A stretch of 5,898 bases of DNA from Porticoccaceae bacterium (GTDB taxonomy: Bacteria; Pseudomonadota; Gammaproteobacteria; Pseudomonadales; Porticoccaceae), in assembly GCA_023255165.1 (NCBI GenBank), contig JALRJD010000006.1:1-5898 (forward strand), in the 5' to 3' direction. The stretch's first letter is position 1. Every line of letters starts with the position of its first letter. Shown one piece after another: positions 1 to 5,898 of the stretch. The notes under the pieces were generated by a model. The model had not been told where the DNA came from, made no database searches, and saw only the letters and a program-made list of their open reading frames with translations. A program made the position numbers and the translations under genes.

Positions 1-1514
1 TGATGATTGCCATCTCGACCCTGGCCGGCGGTATTGCCCGCTTTGAATTTTTCCCGGATGTGCCCGGTGATGGCATTCACTCGGTTATCACCATGCAGGA
101 TGGCAGCTCCACCGAAAGCTTCAGGGAGGCGCTGCTGGCCAATGAAGAAGCTATTTATGCGGTCGATCGCGATTACCAGGCAGCCAACCCCGGCGAGCCC
201 AGCCTGTTGGCGCATACTTTTTTCTGGTCCGAATCCGATGTCTCGGCCAATTTCCGTGTTCAGTTGATACCGGGCCAGGATCGAGCGCTCACAGCAGTGC
301 AGATCGAACAGCTTTGGCGCGACAAAGTCGGCAGCCTGCCCAATGTGCGCAAACAGGATTACTACTCCAGCACCAGTGCCGGGGGCGGTGCCAAAATCAG
401 TTTGTCGCTCTACGGCCCGGACCCGCAAGAACTCACCGAAGCCAGTGTCGCTCTGCAAAACAAGTTGGGTGAATACGATGGCGTGTTTGATATCTACAAT
501 TCCCAGGGTGTCGGCGGCCGCGAAATTCTGATCAGCCTCAAGCCCTATGCCAGTCAGTTGGGTATCTCGCTCGCCGATGTCGCGAGTCAGGTACGCCAGG
601 CTTTTTATGGCGAAGAGGTGCAGCGACTGCAGCGCGGACCACACAGTCTCAAGGTGATGGTGCGCTATCCGCGGGAAGAGCGCAGCTCGATTGCCACACT
701 GGAAGATATGCATATTCGCACCGCCAGTGGTCAGGCGGTGGCGATCAGTGAAGTTGCCGAGATACGTCTGGGCCTGGGTCTGGCGAAAATAGATCGCACC
801 GACCGCAAGCGCGCGGTGGTGATCACTGCCGACGCCGACCCGTCCAAAGTACAGAGCAATACGGTGATTGCCGATATCCGTGAAAATTACATTCCGCAAC
901 TGCTCAAGGATTATCCGAGTGTTGAGTTTGGTGTCTCCGGATCCAGTCAGGATGAGTCAGAGCTGATCGGGCGTCTGATGGTGGCGCTGGTTGCATCACT
1001 GTTTTTGATTTACGGGCTGCTCGCTGTACCGCTGCGCTCTTATGTGCAGCCGCTGGTGATTATGTCGGTGATTCCGTTCGGTTTTATCGGCGCGGTGATT
1101 GGACATATTCTGTTTGATATGGCGATCAGCTCGCTGTCGATTGCCGGCCTTATTGCGCTCTCTGGTGTGGTGGTTAACGACAGTCTGATCCTGGTGGAGT
1201 TTGCCAACCGCGCGCTGGAAACTGAAGATTCAGAGGAGAATGCGCTGTTGGCAGCGGGCAAGCGACGCTTCCGCGCCATTTTGCTAACCACTTTAACGAC
1301 CTTTGTCGGATTGTTACCGATGCTGTTTGAAACCAGTATGCAGGCGCAATTTGTGATTCCCATGGCACTGTCGCTGAGCTTTGGCATTTTGACCGCCACC
1401 GCGATCACGCTGATCTTAATTCCCTGTCTCTACCTGATTGTGCATGACTTTAAACCGGCAATTCAGACAGCAAAAGCAGCAGTGGGCATAGAGCCGGTTG
1501 CACCCCGGCCTTAA
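1..1514 (+). CDS. RND-family efflux transporter, inner-membrane permease subunit (C-terminal half, 5' end off window)
   Basis: Inner-membrane proton-driven export pump of the RND (AcrB-like, HAE1-type) superfamily, which normally works as a trimer with a periplasmic adaptor and an outer-membrane channel. Only about 503 residues of an expected 1,000 or more are present. The frame is open through the left edge, so the first Met is internal, not a start. Residues 1-20 look like the end of TM7 leading into the FFPDVPGD motif that opens the second periplasmic porter/docking loop (about 20-320). TM8-TM12 follow at about 323-342, 347-368, 376-399, 424-443 and 450-480. The TM10 stretch GVVVNDSLILVEFANR and the TM11 entry RRFRAILLTTLTTFVGLLPM are family hallmarks. 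By eye, the position of the AcrB TM10 proton-relay Lys is Asn392 here. The C-terminus is short and soluble. The substrate cannot be told from this half. The stop lies 3 bp from the convergent TSUP gene. Family assignment is secure; drug versus other substrate is open. Confidence 0.93.
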   Translation, partial: MIAISTLAGGIARFEFFPDVPGDGIHSVITMQDGSSTESFREALLANEEAIYAVDRDYQAANPGEPSLLAHTFFWSESDVSANFRVQLIPGQDRALTAVQIEQLWRDKVGSLPNVRKQDYYSSTSAGGGAKISLSLYGPDPQELTEASVALQNKLGEYDGVFDIYNSQGVGGREILISLKPYASQLGISLADVASQVRQAFYGEEVQRLQRGPHSLKVMVRYPREERSSIATLEDMHIRTASGQAVAISEVAEIRLGLGLAKIDRTDRKRAVVITADADPSKVQSNTVIADIRENYIPQLLKDYPSVEFGVSGSSQDESELIGRLMVALVASLFLIYGLLAVPLRSYVQPLVIMSVIPFGFIGAVIGHILFDMAISSLSIAGLIALSGVVVNDSLILVEFANRALETEDSEENALLAAGKRRFRAILLTTLTTFVGLLPMLFETSMQAQFVIPMALSLSFGILTATAITLILIPCLYLIVHDFKPAIQTAKAAVGIEPVAPRP

Positions 1515-1517
1515 AGG

Positions 1518-2297
1518 TTATAGCAGCGGCAGCAGGGACTCGGCGACGAGCTTCAGGCCCACCAGGCCGAGAACCAGATACGAGAGCCAATAGAAAAACT
1601 CTTCGTTGACCCGGTAGTGCAGAAAGACACCGAGCCTGACGCCGATAGGCGCCAGGGGCAGCAGCACCAGAGAGGTCATCAGGTGCTCGCTGCTAAGTTG
1701 GCCGAGCCAGGCATAGGGGATTAATTTGACCCCGTTGATGATGGTGAAAAACACCACCGATGTGCCCACCATCACGCTTTTATCCAGCCTCAGCGGCAAC
1801 AGGTAGATTGACAGCGGCGGCCCGCCGGCATGGGCGACAAAACTGGTAAAGCCGCTGACACAACCCCACAGGCGACCCTTGGTCGAAGAGGGAATGGGTC
1901 GCTTTAACGGGTCGTCTTTATGCCAGCGTTTGTAAAAATATTGCCCGACAATATACAGCGACAGCACGCCGATAATCAGCCGGATAAACTGCCCGCTCAT
2001 CAGATGAAAACTCAGCGTTCCGATAACAATGCCAACCACGGCGCCGGGAACCAGCGTCATTAAAATGGTTTTATTGCAGTATTTTCGATAGGTGGCGAGA
2101 CTGACAAAATCCATGCAGACCAGAATCGGCAGCATAATCGCCGCCGCCACCCGGGGGTCGATATAAAGCGTTAACAGCGGCACCGCCAGCGTGCCAAGGC
2201 CGCCGGCAAAGCCGCCTTTCGACATGCCAGTGAGCAGCACAACCAGTGCAGCCAACAGGTAAAAAGAGGGTTCGAAAACGATCATCGATGAAAACAT
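1518..2297 (-). CDS. TSUP (TauE/SafE) family membrane permease
   Basis: Predicted inner-membrane transporter of the TSUP family (sulfite exporter TauE/SafE type). Characterised members move small sulfur- or carbon-containing anions such as sulfite, sulfoacetate or thiosulfate. At 259 aa it has the usual family length, is hydrophobic almost throughout and fits 7-8 membrane spans. The two internally repeated signatures are visible: GMSKGGFAGGLGTLAVP near residues 24-40 and GFTSFVAHAGGPP near 149-161. A hydrophilic loop (about 123-141, Lys/Arg/Asp rich) separates the halves. The open frame extends upstream to 2432, but that extension overlaps pepQ and is not transporter-like. I chose the ATG at 2297, which has a weak GAG about 8 nt upstream. 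The ATG at 2285 (255 aa, MIVFEPSFYLL) is a real alternative and matches typical family N-termini well. No sulfur-metabolism gene adjoins it, so the substrate is unknown. It is divergent from pepQ and convergent with the RND gene. Confidence 0.92.
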   Translation of the reverse strand: MFSSMIVFEPSFYLLAALVVLLTGMSKGGFAGGLGTLAVPLLTLYIDPRVAAAIMLPILVCMDFVSLATYRKYCNKTILMTLVPGAVVGIVIGTLSFHLMSGQFIRLIIGVLSLYIVGQYFYKRWHKDDPLKRPIPSSTKGRLWGCVSGFTSFVAHAGGPPLSIYLLPLRLDKSVMVGTSVVFFTIINGVKLIPYAWLGQLSSEHLMTSLVLLPLAPIGVRLGVFLHYRVNEEFFYWLSYLVLGLVGLKLVAESLLPLL

Positions 2298-2384
2298 GGC
2301 GCGGACTCTACGCGAAAAAACTGTTGTTCGCCATGCAAAACAAATTGAGCTATAACAGTAGCCAGTCGTCTTAACGAAAAGCCT
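2298..2384. promoter_or_regulatory. Divergent intergenic region between the TSUP gene and pepQ
   Basis: These 87 bp must hold the 5' signals of both genes. On the + strand a TATAAC -10-like hexamer lies at 2351-2356, about 28 nt before the pepQ ATG. The upstream -35 is poor (TTCGCC at 2327-2332, 18-bp spacer, is the best I see). On the - strand TATAGC (2354-2349) could be a -10 for the TSUP gene with a weak TTCGTT at 2378-2373. The two -10 candidates overlap in the GCTATAAC core, so the promoters may compete. ACTGTT (2320-2325) and AACAGT (2354-2359) form a spaced inverted repeat. All of this is by eye and weak. Confidence 0.3.
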
Positions 2385-3725
2385 ATGAGTAGAAAACCAA
2401 TGACCGATCAAGCAGCCCTGTACGCCCAACACCTGACTGAAAAGATTCGCCGATTTCAGACGATTCTCGCCGCCACCGGATTTGACGAAATGGTGATTGC
2501 GGCAGGTGATGCCAAAATGCAGTTTGCCGACGACTCGGCCTATCCATTTATTCCCAACCCCTACTTTCGCGAGTGGGTGCCGCTGGGCAAGCGCACCGGC
2601 TCTTATCTACAGATTTCCGCTGGCTCGGATACCCCGCGACTGTTTCTGCTCTGTGTCGAAGATATCTGGCACACCGCGCCCCAGAGTCTGCCGCCCGGAT
2701 TTGAGCAAGGGCTGGAAATCGTTGAATACGCCAGCACCGGCGACCTGAAAAAACAGCTCGGCAAGCGTGAAGCCGGCACCGCCCTTATCAGCGAAGTGAA
2801 CAGTCTCGGCGTTGCCGTCGAGTGCTGGAACCCGAAAGCCGTGACCGACCAGATCGACTATCAGCGCCCGGCCAAAACAGCCTACGAGCAAGAGTGCGTG
2901 CGCGAAGCCAACCGCCAGGCAGTGCCGGCGCACCGAGCGGCCCACGCAGCCTTTATGGATGGTGCCTCGGAACTGGAAATCGCCGCCGCCTATCTGCGTG
3001 CCTGCAACAGCAGTGAAAATGAAATGCCCTACGGCATTATTGCCGGGGTTAATGAACACGCCGCGGTGTTGCATCACCACAATCTGGATAAACAGCCGCG
3101 ACCACCGCGCAGCTTTCTCATTGATGCCGGCGTTGCAGTGCACGGCTACGCCTCGGATATTACCCGCACCTATGCCTATGATTCGGGCTCTGATTTTGCC
3201 GCGATGATTACAGCTATGGATACCCGGCAACAGCAACTGGCCGCCGGGGGTGGCATCGGTAAAAGCCCGGTCGATCTGCATGTGCTGTCACATCACATGG
3301 CGGCGGAAGTGTTGCGCGAATTTGATCTGATCAGCGTCTCGGCGGAAGAGGCCTTTGCCAGCGATATTACCGCGACCTTTTATCCCCATGGTCTCGGCCA
3401 CCAGCTCGGTTGCAATGTGCACGATAAGGGCGGCAACCTCGCCAATGCCCGGGGTGACCTGTTTCCGCCGCCGGAAAAATACCCCAAGCTGCGCGGCGCC
3501 GCGCCAATGGTTGCCAACCAGATTCACACCGTTGAGCCCGGCCTCTATTTTATTCCGGCGCTGCTCGACAAGCTGCGCCAAAGCGAGCACGCCAGCAAGA
3601 TTAACTGGGCCCGTGTAGACAACTTTATTCCCTACGGCGGCATTCGTATCGAAGACAATATTGTTGTCCACGCAGATGGGTCACTGGAAAACCTTACCCG
3701 CAATGCGTTTCGGGAGATTCAGTAG
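2385..3725 (+). CDS. pepQ: Xaa-Pro dipeptidase (prolidase), M24B metallopeptidase
   Basis: Cytosolic dinuclear-metal prolidase that cleaves dipeptides with C-terminal proline, the last step in recycling proline from peptides. Its 446 aa match E. coli PepQ (443 aa), with clear similarity along the whole length, for example YPFIPNPYFREWVP at residues 53-66. The N-terminal non-catalytic domain (about 1-165) is followed by the pita-bread catalytic domain. All five metal ligands are present: Asp247 (LIDAG), Asp258 (SDITRT), His339 (PHGLGH), Glu384 (VEPG) and Glu423 (GGIRIED). The substrate-site histidines in NEHAAVLHH (225, 230) and VHD (346) are also conserved, so it should be active. Some prolidases of this family (Alteromonas OPAA) also hydrolyse organophosphorus compounds; that activity is not implied here. 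The ATG at 2385 has no clear Shine-Dalgarno. The ATG at 2400, five codons in, has GAG 10 nt upstream and is possible. In E. coli pepQ is divergent from fadBA; here it is divergent from a TSUP gene. Confidence 0.96.
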   Translation: MSRKPMTDQAALYAQHLTEKIRRFQTILAATGFDEMVIAAGDAKMQFADDSAYPFIPNPYFREWVPLGKRTGSYLQISAGSDTPRLFLLCVEDIWHTAPQSLPPGFEQGLEIVEYASTGDLKKQLGKREAGTALISEVNSLGVAVECWNPKAVTDQIDYQRPAKTAYEQECVREANRQAVPAHRAAHAAFMDGASELEIAAAYLRACNSSENEMPYGIIAGVNEHAAVLHHHNLDKQPRPPRSFLIDAGVAVHGYASDITRTYAYDSGSDFAAMITAMDTRQQQLAAGGGIGKSPVDLHVLSHHMAAEVLREFDLISVSAEEAFASDITATFYPHGLGHQLGCNVHDKGGNLANARGDLFPPPEKYPKLRGAAPMVANQIHTVEPGLYFIPALLDKLRQSEHASKINWARVDNFIPYGGIRIEDNIVVHADGSLENLTRNAFREIQ

Positions 3726-3746
3726 CTGGCGCTAATAGCAAACCGG

Positions 3747-5006
3747 CTATAACACCTCAAACGTCAGTCCCGCATGCTTGCCCAATCGCTGCAGCAGCGC
3801 ATCACCCATTGCCACTGAAGGTGTGAGAAAGCCACCGGGGCACTGCTCTTTGCGGATATCCAGCGCCAGGCAGAGACCGGCCTGGGCAAGCATCTTTGCT
3901 GTTGAGCCATAGCCGGGATCGCGATCACCGGTCACTTTGACCAGCAGCTTGTTGCCCTGGTCATCACGGCCATGGACGCGCACATCGAAGTAACCGTTGA
4001 GCTGTGCTTCCGGGCTTGGGCCTTCGCCGGGGGCGGGCAGAACAAATTTCGCCAGCAGCGCACGGGTTGGGTTGAAATAGAGGCAGACAGCCAGCAGACC
4101 AAAACCGACGGTGGATAATATGGCGGCGAGTCGGCCTTTTAACCCTTTGCCTGTGAGCATGCCTTCGGTGTAAGAGAAGTCGCGGCCATAGGCCATGCCG
4201 AGTAGTGCGTTGGAGTGCAGCACCACCCGAGAGTTGATGGCTTCCATCACAAACGGCGCAATCCAACAGTCGAAGTCTGGGTCAAACTGTGGGCCAGAGA
4301 CACTCAGCCCGCGGTTGAGATATTGATGGTTGCTGCCACAAAGCAAGTAGGGGTTGCCCATCTGTTTGCGCAGTGCCGGATCGGCTTTGGCGGCTTTAAG
4401 GGCTTCGATCATGCTGGCGATGGTGCCGCCGGATGCGCCGCCTTTCATGGCTTTAACCCGCAGTTTGGCATGGGGCATGGGGTGGCCAAATTGACTCTGC
4501 GCTTGCTTTTGCATGGCAAATACACCCATATCGGACGGGATTGAATCAAAACCACAGCAGTTGACGATGCGCGCGCCGCTGGCCTCGGCGGCCCGCTGAT
4601 ATTTGTCCTGCATCTGTTTGATCCAGTGCGCTTCGCCGGTGAGGTCGGCGTAGTCGGTGCCGCTCTCGGCACAGCAGGCAACCAGCTGTTCTCCGTAAAG
4701 TGCGTAGGGGCCAACGGTGGAGAGAATCACGCGGGCCTGACTGCAGAGCATTTGCAATGAGGCTTTGTCGTGGGAGTCGGCCAGCAGCACTGGCAGTTCA
4801 GTGGCGGTTGCGCCAAGGCGGTTTTTTAGTTCTGCGAGCTTGCTTTCAGAGCGCGCGGCGATGGCCCAGGAAATAGAGCCGTTAGTCCCTATATGCTCGA
4901 CCAGATAGGTGGTGAGAATCTGCCCGACAAAACTGGTGGCGCCGAATACAATCAGGTCATAGGGTTTGATAGAGGTTTTATTGTTGGCGATTTCGTTAGA
5001 AGACAT
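3747..5006 (-). CDS. Saccharopine dehydrogenase-like NAD(P)-binding protein, trans-acting enoyl reductase family
   Basis: Putative NAD(P)H-dependent oxidoreductase of the saccharopine-dehydrogenase-like group that includes the mycobacterial trans-acting enoyl reductase Rv2953 (which reduces polyketide intermediates of surface lipids) and animal SCCPDH. At 419 aa it has the family length. Motifs in order: Rossmann loop FGATSFVGQ (21-29), AARSESKL (50-57), STVGPYALYGE (96-106), GTDYADLTGEAHW (116-128), CCGFDSIPSD (150-159), GGASGGTIAS (189-198), PGEGPSPE (326-333), DPGYGSTAKML (363-373) and GGFLTPSVAMG (391-401). A hydrophobic stretch at about 293-311 may touch the membrane or form a buried helix. 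It lacks the sequence features of true lysine-pathway saccharopine dehydrogenase that I would expect, so lysine metabolism is unlikely. No polyketide synthase is in view, so the substrate is unknown and a lipid is only inferred. The ATG at 5006 has an A-rich leader with a weak AAAGAA instead of a clear Shine-Dalgarno. It is head-to-head with the GST gene and convergent with pepQ (21 bp). Confidence 0.88.
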   Translation of the reverse strand: MSSNEIANNKTSIKPYDLIVFGATSFVGQILTTYLVEHIGTNGSISWAIAARSESKLAELKNRLGATATELPVLLADSHDKASLQMLCSQARVILSTVGPYALYGEQLVACCAESGTDYADLTGEAHWIKQMQDKYQRAAEASGARIVNCCGFDSIPSDMGVFAMQKQAQSQFGHPMPHAKLRVKAMKGGASGGTIASMIEALKAAKADPALRKQMGNPYLLCGSNHQYLNRGLSVSGPQFDPDFDCWIAPFVMEAINSRVVLHSNALLGMAYGRDFSYTEGMLTGKGLKGRLAAILSTVGFGLLAVCLYFNPTRALLAKFVLPAPGEGPSPEAQLNGYFDVRVHGRDDQGNKLLVKVTGDRDPGYGSTAKMLAQAGLCLALDIRKEQCPGGFLTPSVAMGDALLQRLGKHAGLTFEVL

Positions 5007-5051
5007 AAGTTATTATTCTTTTTTTGTTTTGCGTTGAATTCTGGAGCAATT
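5007..5051. promoter_or_regulatory. Short divergent region between the enoyl-reductase-like gene and the GST gene
   Basis: These 45 bp separate two start codons on opposite strands, which is too short for two full promoters without overlap into coding DNA. The left part is AT-rich, with a run of seven T at about 5019-5025. TATTAT at 5011-5016 could be a -10 for the GST gene, but no convincing -35 stands at 16-18 bp. I see no clear promoter for the - strand gene; it may start inside the GST coding sequence, where AT-rich DNA occurs near 5060-5080. Confidence 0.3.
5043..5046 (+). promoter_or_regulatory. Shine-Dalgarno site that sets a GTG start for the GST gene
   Basis: GGAG lies 5 nt before the GTG at 5052-5054. 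No ATG occurs in this frame between 4893 and the thioredoxin-like domain, and the extended reading would overlap the divergent gene by more than 110 bp. A TTG at 5034 is in frame but has no such site. Confidence 0.7.
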
Positions 5052-5717
5052 GTGCCCTTAAATTTACCGGTTTTATATTCTTTTCGCCGTTGCCCCTATG
5101 CGATTCGGGCGCGAATGGCACTGCTGTACGCGAGTATAAACGTCGAGCTGCGCGAAGTCCTGCTGCGGGAAAAACCGCCATCAATGCTGGCGATTTCCGC
5201 CAAAGGTACGGTGCCGGTGTTGCAGCTGCACGATGGCGCTGTGCTGGATCAGAGCTGCGATATTATGTACTGGGCGCTGGCGCAGAATGACCCGCAGCAG
5301 TGGTTGCGCGCGGATCTCGCCGAGGCAAGCGGGGATTTAATCAGTCGCAACGACAATCAATTCAAGCGCGATCTCGACCGTTATAAATACTGGCCGCGAT
5401 TTGATTGCGAGCCTCACAACTCGCCAGGTAACTCATCACAGATAACCGCTCGCGCTCAATGTGAGCTGTTTCTAGCCGAGCTGGAGCAGCACCTGAACGA
5501 CCAGCCTTATCTATTGGCGGAGCAGCTGACTGTTGCCGATATTGCGCTGTTTCCATTTATTCGCCAGTTTGCCTTTGTCGACAAGCAGTGGTTTGACCAA
5601 TCGCCCTATCCGGCGCTGCGTGCCTGGCTGCAACAGCTGTTGCAGCATGAGCTGTTTTTGCGAGCAATGAAAAAATCACCGCCCTGGCGCGACGGTGATG
5701 CTCCGGTGACCTTGTAA
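5052..5717 (+). CDS. Glutathione S-transferase family protein with CPYA active site
   Basis: Predicted cytosolic glutathione S-transferase of 221 aa, the usual family length. The N-terminal thioredoxin-fold domain (about 5-80) contains LYSFRRCPYAIRARMAL, with a Cys14-Pro-Tyr-Ala active site as in omega-class GSTs and close to the CPYC of glutaredoxin 2. The cis-proline is in TVPVL (Pro55), and the glutathione-contacting motif is LDQSCDI (Gln67-Ser68). The C-terminal helical domain (about 85-215) holds the N-capping box T160-V-A-D163 within LTVADIALFPFIRQF. A hydrophilic stretch at 118-131 is an unusual insertion or linker. Such cysteine GSTs mostly carry out thiol transfer, deglutathionylation or dehydroascorbate-type reduction rather than classical conjugation; for this protein that is inference. 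The GTG start is supported by GGAG 5 nt upstream. The gene is divergent from the enoyl-reductase-like gene, and its stop is 6 bp from the convergent right-edge gene. Confidence 0.92.
   Translation: MPLNLPVLYSFRRCPYAIRARMALLYASINVELREVLLREKPPSMLAISAKGTVPVLQLHDGAVLDQSCDIMYWALAQNDPQQWLRADLAEASGDLISRNDNQFKRDLDRYKYWPRFDCEPHNSPGNSSQITARAQCELFLAELEQHLNDQPYLLAEQLTVADIALFPFIRQFAFVDKQWFDQSPYPALRAWLQQLLQHELFLRAMKKSPPWRDGDAPVTL
5670..5699 (-). terminator. Candidate intrinsic terminator of the right-edge gene, inside the GST 3' coding end
   Basis: ATCACCG (5675-5681) and CGGTGAT (5693-5699) form a perfect 7-bp inverted repeat with an 11-nt loop. Read on the - strand, the stem is followed directly by a run of six T (the six A at 5670-5675, overlapping the stem foot by one base). 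It starts about 25 nt beyond the stop of the - strand gene. Geometry and direction fit a Rho-independent terminator. The stem is short and the loop rather large. Confidence 0.5.
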
Positions 5718-5723
5718 AAAACA

Positions 5724-5898
5724 TTATTCCCAGTCGATTACCACTTTTACCTGAGCCTCGTCTGGTGCCTGCGGCGAGGGCTGGCCAAGTTTAAAGCGCA
5801 AACCCATCTCCGGAATATTGGCGCCACCAAAGGGTAACCGCGGGTTTTGATAGCGGTTAGGGCGCGCATCGCTAAACTCGCTTACCGGTGGAAAGGCG
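5724..5898 (-). CDS. Unrecognised protein, C-terminal 57 residues (5' part off window)
   Basis: An open - strand frame enters from the right edge and ends with TAA at 5724-5726. The 57 visible residues start AFPPVSEFSDARPN, pass through NPRLPFGGANIPEMGLRFKLG and end in VKVVIDWE. The composition is soluble, rich in Pro and Gly, with an acidic end. The pattern of short hydrophobic runs (GLRFKLG, AQVKVVIDW) suggests a beta-rich C-terminus. I do not recognise a family from this piece and assign no function. Coding status is supported by the open frame to the edge, the tight convergent spacing with the GST stop (6 bp) and a candidate terminator just downstream. It could instead be a spurious frame, given its short visible length. 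Confidence 0.65.
   Translation of the reverse strand, partial: AFPPVSEFSDARPNRYQNPRLPFGGANIPEMGLRFKLGQPSPQAPDEAQVKVVIDWE

Noticed and set aside
1493..1509. Hairpin GCCGG/CCGGC near the end of the RND gene as a terminator
   Set aside because: The stem is only 5 bp, lies before the stop codon and has no T-tract on either strand.
2298..2432. 45-codon N-terminal extension of the TSUP reading frame
   Set aside because: It overlaps the start of pepQ, is rich in Cys, Arg and aromatic residues, and does not resemble a TSUP N-terminus. The ATG at 2297 or 2285 gives the normal length.
2607..3281. 224-codon open frame on the - strand inside pepQ
   Set aside because: It is fully antisense to a gene with every PepQ catalytic residue intact. 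The translation has no recognisable domain and looks like a shadow of codon bias.
3723..3750. Small inverted repeats (TAGC/GCTA and ATAGC/GCTAT) between pepQ and the enoyl-reductase-like gene as a bidirectional terminator
   Set aside because: The stems are 4-5 bp and lack adjacent T-tracts, so they are no better than chance.
4215..4544. 109-codon + strand open frame inside the enoyl-reductase-like gene
   Set aside because: It is antisense to a well-conserved coding region, has no Shine-Dalgarno I can see and no recognisable domain.
4893..5051. 53-codon N-terminal extension of the GST frame
   Set aside because: It overlaps the divergent gene by 114 bp and precedes the start of the thioredoxin fold. 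The GTG at 5052 has a good Shine-Dalgarno.
1..5898. CRISPR array, tRNA or rRNA genes, insertion sequence, phage or toxin-antitoxin genes, defence system
   Set aside because: I see no repeated spacer pattern, RNA gene, transposase or terminal repeats. Nearly all DNA is covered by ordinary housekeeping or accessory genes.

Overview
The window looks like ordinary chromosomal DNA from a Gram-negative bacterium, most likely a gammaproteobacterium of marine or environmental type. The evidence is a PepQ of the E. coli type (about 446 aa, all catalytic residues present), an RND inner-membrane efflux subunit, and moderately GC-rich coding DNA with short intergenic gaps. The genus cannot be fixed from this sequence. 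I see no RNA gene, CRISPR array, insertion sequence, phage gene, integration site or long repeat.

Layout, left to right: (1) the C-terminal half of an RND efflux transporter (+), cut by the left edge; (2) a complete TSUP (TauE/SafE-type) anion permease (-); (3) a divergent intergenic region of 87 bp; (4) pepQ, Xaa-Pro dipeptidase (+); (5) a saccharopine-dehydrogenase-like, trans-acting enoyl reductase family protein (-); (6) a 45-bp divergent gap; (7) a glutathione S-transferase with a CPYA active site and a GTG start (+); (8) the last 57 codons of an unrecognised protein (-), cut by the right edge. The six genes alternate strictly in strand (+ - + - + -), so no two are in an operon here. Convergent gene ends lie 3, 21 and 6 bp apart. 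Divergent starts lie 87 and 45 bp apart.

The genes do not form a recognisable single pathway. They cover efflux, anion transport, dipeptide turnover, a lipid-type oxidoreductase and thiol chemistry. The only pairing that hints at shared regulation is the head-to-head enoyl reductase/GST pair. The clearest non-coding signal is a candidate intrinsic terminator for the right-edge gene, placed inside the 3' coding end of the GST. I found no convincing undescribed system. The findings are modest, testable observations.
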